Shown here: in pieces, positions 56,171 through 64,000 of the stretch
How positions within the stretch are numbered: position 1 is the first letter of the stretch
How the letters are laid out: every line of letters begins with the position of its first letter
Assembly (NCBI GenBank): GCA_001692895.1
Contig: KV748264.1
Coordinates: 310,001-374,000 of the forward strand
Direction: 5' to 3'
DNA length: 64,000 nt
DNA from: Cenococcum geophilum 1.58
Taxonomy: Eukaryota > Ascomycota > Dothideomycetes > Gloniales > Gloniaceae
Notes under the pieces: model-generated
The model's input: only the letters and a program-made list of their open reading frames with translations
Told to the model about the DNA's origin: nothing
Databases searched by the model: none
Made by a program: the position numbers and the translations under genes

Positions 56171-56365
56171 TGATCTTTTTTGGTAAGTTTAAACGCCTCC
56201 TACCCTAAATACAACACCAAAGTCGTGCCAAGACTTACTATAAATAGTATATATCTATACTGGAGCTCCATGGCGCTCCTGGAGCCAAATCGTCTTTTTA
56301 GTAAATGGAGTGGATTTAACCTCAGATCCACGCCACTCCAGTCCAAATAGATTACTGGACGGTAG

Positions 56366-57903
56366 GAGGACAGTAGGTAGAAGTTGCCAAGGACAGTATC
56401 TAGTAAGAAGTGAAATAGAGGCTTCCACGTCTTTTTATGTGTCCTCTAAGTGTTAAAATACAACCACAGCTAATCAGTAATATCCACGCCGCCTATATAT
56501 AGATTGTAGTAGAATATAAAGGTAGGAATGCATTAAGCCTTAACTACCTTATCGCCAAAGACTTTGCGAGTCATTCGAGCGCCAGTTTAGGTAAGGGGAG
56601 GACGTCTGCGGTCGGTTTTCTGTGTTAATCGACCTGGCGATATATAACGAAATTAGTATTTTAAGCCTCATTTTTAGAAGATTTTTGGTGTATTATTTAC
56701 CGTCATTAATTGTACTTATAAAAAGCACGATATTAGCGTCCTTTTAGGCAAATTCTATAACCTAGCCATCCTTTAACGTCGCTGCATACAGTATACCCCA
56801 CTCTATTTAAGCTACGTGAATTAATTTAAGGTCAGTAAGCCTCTGGTTAATTTACTCTATAGCTATTTTAACCTTTTTCCTACTAGCTGAATAAGTTAAT
56901 ATATTGCCCTCCTCTCCCCCCTTTGTCTCCTACTCTATTTTAGTAGTTTAGACAGTTCCTGTGCCTTTAATACTAAGCCCTTGGAGTTATATAAGAAGCT
57001 TAACGCTTATAAATAGATTATTAAGCCAAACAATGTGCTTTCCTGGAGGATAAAGGGGCTCATTTAACTCTGGATCGCGCTAAGTAAGTAAATCAAGCAC
57101 TACTGCCTGCGTTTTTGAAAACCCTTCCTCCTTAGTAAATGTCATATTTAGATCAACTGGGCCTGCTTTATTACCTCTCGCGTGCCACAGCCATCGAGTA
57201 TATAGCCCTCGTTCGCCAGAACCCATATTTTAAAACCTTTAGGTGTTAGTTTAGAAGGAATATTGACGATTTCAGGTATGCGGCCCATAAAGCGCTTAAT
57301 TGTCTCGTCAACCGCAAGGTAGGTGCTAGGGCTATAGAGCTTCCTACAGGTAAGACGAATATATTTAGTAAGCTTATTAACTCTATTGAACGTAGATTGT
57401 GGTGTAGGATTGTTGTCTAACCATGGTTCTGTGCACTGAAAGTAACGATTAAGCTGTTTAAATCATATCTGGCTTATGTATTTTTTAATAATATGCTCTA
57501 AGCCAGTGCTATCTAAAAAACCCTAGTAATCCTTAATGGATAATTCGTGTGTAAAGCCCATATGAATAAGCACACCAAAATACGCCCAGAGTTCTTCTTT
57601 ACATGTTGGCAGCCATGGGTGGGCCTATGGCTGTTCACCTGCATCATTCAACGGGTGCAGCTCTGCGTACTTATTTATCCACTCTATAAGCTTATTCATA
57701 ATCTCACTAGTAAAGAATTGATTGAATATAGCGAACGGATCGTGTCGATCAAGCGTAGGAGGTAGATTTGGGGTGCCATGGTCGTCGAAATCGTCAATAT
57801 GCAGGGGCTCGAAATCGGGCAGCTCCCATGGCTTAGGGGGTGGTTTTTTAGCAACCCGACTTAGTGGAACTTTGTATTGAGTCGGTTGAACAAGATCTAT
57901 CAT
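56366..57903 (-). pseudogene. piggyBac transposase, N-terminal and catalytic part
   Basis: From ATG at 57903: MIDLVQPTQYKVPLSRVAKK, then DPFAIFNQFFTSEIMNKLIE and CKEELWAYFGVLIHMGF (the usual start of DDE_Tnp_1_7). The catalytic VDETIKRFMGR lies near 57.30 kb, GFKIWVLANEGYILDG near 57.22 kb and GGVDITD with HKKTWKPLFHFLLDTVLGN near 56.5-56.4 kb, matching the piggyBac DDD framework. The first 92 codons are open; beyond them TAG/TAA codons appear in place of CAG, CAA or TGG. The reading ends with SSYRP at 56366, where hAT 3 inserted. The enzyme targets TTAA. Confidence 0.85.
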
Positions 57904-58249
57904 TGGAAGTACGATTAGAAGGCATAGTTGATGGTAATTAATTGGTTAAATCTATGTAGGCTACACGCGTAGTTTTGATCAGACCTGCGGAGGATACGCC
58001 GGATAGCCCTCTCGGATAATAGACCTATCAGCTAATAGTATCCGGAGACTATCCGGATAGTCTCCGGATAGTCTTGGCAAAAACCCCTAATATACTTACA
58101 CTTGTAATGCACCCCCCAATATTAAATAAATCATTTTTCTATTAACATAGATTTATAGAGCCTATAAAGCTCTTTAAAATGGTACCACTTTTATCTAAAT
58201 ATCCTAAGGATAAGTAATATTATATAGATATAAAGAGCTCTCTAGGGAG
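57904..58249. other. piggyBac upstream region and spacer
   Basis: Probably holds the right end of the piggyBac element, which I could not locate. It includes the perfect palindrome at 58039-58070 and CCGGATA/TATCCGG repetition around it. TA-rich after 58.1 kb. Confidence 0.45.
58039..58070. repeat. Perfect 32-bp palindrome
   Basis: Centre between 58054 and 58055; each half is TATCCGGAGACTATCC. It contains three nested TATCCGGA-type sites. Confidence 0.9.
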
Positions 58250-58510
58250 CCCCGCACGGAGCTCTACTAAAGCTTAGTAAAAGCTCTGCACGAAGCTCTA
58301 TATAAAGCTCTACACGAAGTTCTACACGAAGCTCTATATAAAGCTCTACTTAAAGCCCTACTTAGGTCTCTAAAGCTCTACTAATACATAGCACTAATAT
58401 ACTATAACGCTCTATATAACGCTCTACATAATACTCTATATTAAAGACTCTATATATAGAGGCTCTATACGACGCTCTATATAACGCTCTATATATAAAG
58501 GCTTTATATA
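58250..58510. repeat. GAGCTTCGTGCA satellite, block 3 (RIP-degraded)
   Basis: Units such as GCTCTACACGAA, GCTCTGCACGAA and GCTCTATATAAA, grading into CTCTATATAACG. It is the same family as blocks 1 and 2 but strongly C-to-T/G-to-A shifted. It abuts the 3' end of Tad copy 2. Confidence 0.7.
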
Positions 58511-61500
58511 TAATAATTCATTGCTTAACGTCCGATTCGGATCCCTATTAGGCCTACGCGGACTACTCCTTATATATATATGGGGAGAAAACTCTATTTA
58601 AGAAAACCCCGTAATCCATCTCCCCGCCTTTTAGGACTCGCCTACGGGGCGCCTGCGAGGCGCCTGCGAGTCACCTATAGTGCTTCTACTACCTTACTTT
58701 TTGACCTCCTTAGGAACCACTACTGCCGTAACAAGCCTACGGACGCGCTAGTATTGTAAACTTTACTCTACTGCTATAGAGTCATTAGGGGGCACCTATT
58801 ACTCGCCCCCCTACCTTCTATTGCTATTTCCTTTATAACCTAGAACTGGTTTAGTACATTTTAGCTAATAAGCTACTAGGTAACCGCCTTAAGGCCTTTT
58901 TATATTAAGAGCAGTATCTTATAGTTCTCTATGCTAGCTACTAAGAGTATTACTTTTTAGTTAGTACGTAAGGGGCATAATAGTATTACGTGCTTTAGTG
59001 TCTATCTTAGCCAGCTATATTCGTATCTTAGGCTACCTACTAGGACACTTACCTAGTAGAGCTAGTCTTTTAGTCCTATTACTCCTGTTCTTAAGAGTAT
59101 TGCTATTATATTTTCTACCTTTATTAGGCCTTCTCGGAGCCCTAGAGTATTTACCCCCTATGACGTTAACTATGCTACGGCTTGGGTTCTTCTTGCCTTA
59201 GTTAACCTCTATACCTTTAACTCCTATACGCCTCTCTAGCATTAGTCCAGCTAGTATTATATTGCGGTAGTTAGTTTCCCGGCGTTCTTTTATACTTTAC
59301 TTTAGCTCTTTTCTCTCTCTTACTATTATCCTTGCTGGCCTCTTACGTGTTTCCCTTCCTCCTCTATATAGGCCTAGGCCCTAAAGCAGCACTATTCTTC
59401 TTCTGTTTTCTTTACCTATTTCTCTAATATATCTTCCCTACTTTAGGGTTATTAGTTTATTCTCCTATAAGGCGCCCTAGGGTCCCTCTATAGTTTATTT
59501 AGGCGTGTCTTAATATACTTTATAATATTAGAGTTATGTTCCTTTTACGCCCTTTATATTGTAGCGGCTTTAATATATAGTTGTAGGGGGGGAATATTAG
59601 CTTCCTTTTTAAGCAGTACTGTGGCCGTTCGCTTATATCCGCCTGTTATACTCTAAAGGTAGGTTATTTGGACCTTTTGGAGTAGTTTAAGAAGCGATTT
59701 AGGGGGGCCTTTCTTAGATTCTCCAATGGCCTAAATACTAGACCTATATATTATGGTTGGCCGGACAACTGCTATATATAGTAGGCGTGACCTCTAGAAG
59801 TATAGGCCCTATATAGAATTAACAATCCTAGATAATACGATATACTGTGCTTGGCCCTTATGGGCCGCTTAGGCCGTATATACGCTCTACTAGAGCTTAC
59901 TGTCTACCCATACTCCTAATACTCTTAGGCCCTAAACTGGCTAACCCCTAAAGCCTTAGATGCGAATTATGTGCTAAAGATCTGTAGATTGGTTGCGTTT
60001 TCTTATAAAATAGATTAGCTGGTACTTCTCTAGTGAGAATTAGACTCTATATTATCTTACCCATTCTATATAGGTATTATAAGCTTTCTTTAGCGTTCTG
60101 CAATTCTCTGTAGCTATTAGCCCGTATATAATTAGGTTTATATCGTTAATAAAGCCTATCCCCTAGGTCGCCCCTTCCTTAAAGGAGTTAAGTAGGTTGC
60201 TTATAAAGAAAAGGAAAAGTATAGGCGAGAGGGGTAATCCTTATGGTATTTCTGTTACAACTATAATAGGGGGGCTTTAGTATCCGCTAAAGACTAGTAA
60301 TATTTCTTTTTGGCCTATAAACCCTTAAACAAATTATATAATCTATTCTAGGAAGCCTTTTACTCTAAGGATATATAGGAGACGCTTATAGGGTACGTTA
60401 TTGTAGGCGCCACTAATATCTAGGCTAAGTATTAATACTATAAAGTCCCTTCGCATTGCCTATGCTAATTTAATAGTAGTAGCAAGTAGCGTAAGTGCTA
60501 ATAGTGTTAAGCGGTTCTTTCTTGCCCCTATTTAGCTTTATAGTAGTAGGGCGTGTTCCTCTACCGTGTCTGTTATATAGTCCGCTATTACCCTTTTTAA
60601 GATCTTACTAAGGGTATTCTCTAAGGCAATAGGGCGGTAGCTCCCTAGAAATAAGTAGTCTGCTTTACCTTCTTTATATAGGATAAACGTTGTTATAGCT
60701 CTTCCGAGTCTCGGGTAGTAGCCTATTATAAAGTATACTTTAGCTACATCCGTAAGCTAAAGTGCTATTAGTGGTCTGTAGGTCTTTAGGGCTTTATTTA
60801 GGATCCCATCTAGTCCTAGTACTGTATTATTTAAAAGGCGGCTAATAGTTCTGGCTATTTCTTCGGTTATTATATTACTGTTAACCCTTAGGCGAGTCAC
60901 CGGTGCTTTACCTATAATATTACTGAGGTCTGCTAAAGCTAGTTAGGGGGAAAATCTTTCTATAAGGATTTTTGCCTTCTTATTATTGTCGCTTATGGCT
61001 AGTAATTTACCTGGTCTTTATAGGGGCGGAAGGTATAAGTCTTCTACTAGACGTCCTGCCTTTCTTTTTACCTATTTTATTATCCTCCAAAGACCTTTGT
61101 TATAGGGGAGGCTTAGGTTAATAGTATACTTATTTATAAACTATCTCCAGCTATTTCTTACTTCTTTTTTTAGGGTATTCTTTAGCTGGTTTCTTGTGTC
61201 TTTATAATATCTCTCGTCTTTAAAATCGTGGCTACTTATGTATTTTCTTCTTGCTCGTCATTAGCTAGTAATAAGAACCGCGTATTATACGGACTATACG
61301 TGTCGCGCGTAGGGGCCTACTTTTAAGACCGGGCAGTGCTCTTCTAACCCATTTTTAATTGCTACCTAGATCCTTTTTAGTCTTTAGTCGATTTCCTTAG
61401 GGGTAGCTACTAAGCCTCGCTTATTTAGTATTGGGTGGATTTCTTCTAGGTCTTAAAGTTATTGTTTAACTATATTAAGGAAGCTATTTATCTTAAGCTT

Positions 61501-64000
61501 TCTTATTGCGTATCTTTTGCTATTTAATTATGCCTTAATATCTAGATCTAGCTATATTTAGATAGGGATATAGTCTAAAGTAAGTGCCTATTTTTCTTTG
61601 GGGTTACACCTTTTAAGTCTCTAGTATAGGCCTTCGTCTATAAATATAAGGTTAATTATACTTCTAGCGGTACCTCATTGCTATATAATTGCTCCTAGGG
61701 GGGTAGCTAGCTTAAGGCCCCAGGTGTCTATAGCTTTTAGTAGGCACTTTACCTATCGTTCGGCAGCAATATAGATACCCCCCTACCGCGGGTAGTAGAG
61801 GTTTATGTCTCCTAATAGGATAGACTCTATGTCTTTGGTTTCTAGTAAGCTTATTACTAATATAATATTCTCTATTTATAGGACCCCTTTAACCCTAGGG
61901 TTATATATATTAATAATCTAAACCGGTCCCCTATATATCTAAATTGTTATAACTGTAATATCTAGGTTAACTGCCTACTATAACTATAAGGATAGGCTGA
62001 TAGCCTTGCTGATTATAAAGCATATGTATATAGCTGTTTTTGGTTTATATAGGAGCTGGAATCCTTAGGGGCAGTATATTAATTATATATAGGTATTATA
62101 ATACGGCTCTTATATAGCAAGGATATAGTATTTCTTTGGGTTTAAGCTGTCTAGCAAGGGCCTTGCAAGACGGTGGTTTGTATTACCGCAGTTGTACTAT
62201 ATAATGGATAGGTGGCGGACCCCCAGCGGGGGTCCTTCGCCTCTCCTTTATTCCTCGCTTCCTTTATTTCCACTTTCTCTAGGATATTTAAAGCTTCTGT
62301 CTCTTGTATCTATATCCTAGTTACTACTTATTTTATATAGAGCTTTCTATTTCTATGTCTTATGTTCCTAGTAGCGCTTCTATATCTAAATCTGTTATTA
62401 TCTCCAGTTCCTCCCCTATTCTTACTGGTTGGCTATATACCCTTTAAGAGTCGGCTATAAATGTTATGTTTACCGCGTTAAGTCTAATTCTTAATTATCC
62501 TGGTCTTAAGCTTGCTATAGCTGTCCATAATAGTCTTCCTATAGGGCGTCCTCTCCCTTATATCCCCTATAACCCTTATATCCCTATACGGTTTAGTAAT
62601 ATCACGCAGCAACACTTCTGGCCCGTTAAGGCTTAGGATGGCTGGCCTAGCCCCCTAGTATTAAAGGTAGGAAATGCTGGAAAGGTACCTGCGCCCCCCT
62701 AGCTTATCGCCTATTATTTCTATTTATATAACCTAGCGTATAGTTATTTCCGCAGCTATTAAGCCCTTACCTTCTATCTCCTATATTTAATACAGTCTCC
62801 TCTCTCCCACGCCTTATATATGCTTTAGTAGCAGTTTACGCATTTTATTTAGTCTTAATTTAAGCAGTTTCTTATATTGTAGGGGCCTATATAGTGGCCG
62901 CAGCACACCTATACTGCGTATGTGGATTAGGTATATCCCTATTATATATAGCGGTAGCATTATTTTAGGTGGAGTTTATAGTTATAGAGCCTTATGTCGT
63001 ATATAAGGCCATTTATAATAATACCTTTTTGGATAAGGAGTTTTTGCATTTCTAGTATATATATGCTAATAATAAGGAAGCTATATGTTTAACCGGCGTC
63101 TCCCTAGCGAGTCTCTGGCGACCCTTATATTTTTTTATTATTCTTATTATATACTTAGTTTACATTTTCCTATTAAAGCCATTAAATTTAAGTAATCTTA
63201 AGTCCTAGTATAAGGCGTTCCGTTTATTTTACTATCTTATATATAGTTGCCGTATTATCTGCCTAGCGTCCCTTTTCTACCCTAAGGCTTAGGGGAACCG
63301 CTAGGACTTTAACTAGGTAATCTTCACGAAGCACTTTTATGCCAATACGTTCTCCTAGCCTGTCCCCTACCCTTATAGCTTATTCCTTTACCTATTAGTC
63401 CCTTAGGGTGACTCTAATATCTCCGCTCTTAAGGTATTAGACTATAACGGCGTTATAGACCTCTTTGCAAATTTCTATAAGGACTTCTATTTCTAATTAT
63501 CCCCTAAGCCCCTCTACTTTCTCTATATTTAGTTATATTATAATTATATATCTGGATATTATCTTTAGGGGGGTAGGCTCCCTATACTATAGAGACGCAG
63601 CTACGGCGGCCTAGGTACGGTTCGCCGGTAGAAAGGGGTTTTATTTATTTTTAATTTTGCTTAGCCGTTAGAGGATTTAGTTAAGGGTTTACTAAAGAGG
63701 CGCCTAAGGTACGCTAGATTGGCGGAGCTATTCTGCTAGCTGTATTAGTTCGTTATAGCTAACGGTTGCTCCCCCATAACTACGGATACTAGACGCGTCT
63801 AATAGGCTTTATATTTTATTAGATGCCTTCTTAATAGAGGTCTTTCCGTTTTATAGTGTGGTATTCGCCCGTTCTTATTATGGAGGGCTATTGCTAGGCG
63901 TGGTTCTAGTGGGCGCGCGCGAGTATAAACCACCGTCGTTCGACGTGTGTCTCCCCTACGATACATGCATCTTAGGGGGATTCTCTAGGTGTTTTTCAGG
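58511..64000 (-). mobile_element. Tad1-like non-LTR retrotransposon, copy 2 (runs off the window)
   Basis: Same element as copy 1 in opposite orientation. The 3' UTR (58511-58900) matches 15735-16090. The reverse-transcriptase core lies at about 59.9-60.9 kb and the zinc-knuckle ORF1 at about 62.8-63.1 kb. The sequence near 63.7-64.0 kb matches 10.57-10.9 kb. The two copies differ almost only by transitions, each with its own RIP pattern. The 5' end is beyond the window. Together the copies form a 5.4-kb inverted repeat about 42 kb apart. Confidence 0.85.
60000..61700 (-). pseudogene. LINE ORF2 relic of copy 2
   Basis: The minus-strand text repeats the copy 1 blocks: the GSPLSPILFLF region near 60.2 kb, the NNINLI-type catalytic box near 60.14 kb and the YRPIALENTLSKIL region near 60.63 kb. 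The endonuclease lies further upstream, near 61.5-61.85 kb. RIP stops are at other positions than in copy 1, as expected if both were mutated independently. Confidence 0.75.

Larger units (their letters stand above)
52919..56357 (+). mobile_element. hAT transposon 3, inserted in piggyBac
   Basis: Left end TCAGTGATCTATTTGGACTG and right end, inverted, CAGTAATCTATTTGGACTG. An 8-bp duplication GACGGTAG flanks it (52911-52918, 56358-56365); the left end has one extra base (T at 52919) relative to the right. Subterminal GGAGCTCCAG, GGCGCTCC and GGAGTGG units recur on both sides. It carries a hAT transposase in the same orientation and a 205-bp solo LTR. About 3.4 kb in all. The left 0.75 kb is almost free of RIP while the rest is heavily mutated. 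Confidence 0.85.

Overview
The window looks like a transposon-packed, AT-rich block from the nuclear genome of a filamentous ascomycete (Pezizomycotina). The main clue is the signature of repeat-induced point mutation (RIP). Recognisable transposase, recombinase and reverse-transcriptase readings are riddled with TAA and TAG codons standing where CAA, CAG or TGG is expected, and the sequence is saturated with TA dinucleotides. Fungal gene families (HET, a STAND/NLR-type N-terminal domain, DUF3716, a Myb/SANT-like protein) and fungal transposon families (Tad1 LINE, Crypton, Copia, hAT, MULE, Tc1/mariner, piggyBac) agree with this. Almost nothing encodes a plainly intact protein. The species cannot be named from the sequence alone.

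Layout. 1-10570: heavily RIP-mutated DNA with a 17-bp minisatellite (about 4.1-4.66 kb) and a large, unclassified plus-strand coding relic (about 4.7-9.8 kb). 10572-16097: Tad1-like LINE, copy 1, plus strand. 16.1-21.9 kb: a better preserved host island with a Myb/SANT-like pseudogene, a HET relic, a small transposon with hairpin ends (copy A, 19501-20286) and a 265-codon STAND-N-terminal-like ORF. 21868-35347: a nest. A MULE with long terminal inverted repeats holds a 2.1-kb non-coding retroposon (12-bp target duplication) and a hAT element (8-bp duplication), and the hAT holds a Ty1/Copia element (5-bp duplication). 35.3-38.9 kb: a Crypton on the minus strand. 39-43 kb: degenerate minus-strand host-like genes, one (DUF3716) split by an 888-bp hAT-type non-autonomous element. 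43.1-44.4 kb: stacked minisatellites. 44840-51559: a second nest. Hairpin-ended copy B (9-bp duplication) holds a Tc1/mariner element (TA duplication), and that holds a second hAT (8-bp duplication). 51.6-52.3 kb: two small inverted-repeat elements and a tRNA-Gly(GCC) gene with two insertions. 52483-57903: a minus-strand piggyBac transposase split by a third hAT, which itself carries a solo LTR. 58511-64000: Tad1-like copy 2, minus strand, running off the window and forming an inverted pair with copy 1.

The window works mainly as a stratigraphic record: target-site duplications fix the order of insertions at three independent nests. The two observations I rate highest are the tRNA-Gly gene, in which removing a 47-nt GT...AG segment from the D-loop and 8 nt from the canonical intron position leaves a canonical 71-nt tRNA, and a two-copy transposon family whose four ends fold into capped hairpins with differing stem sequences but conserved structure.
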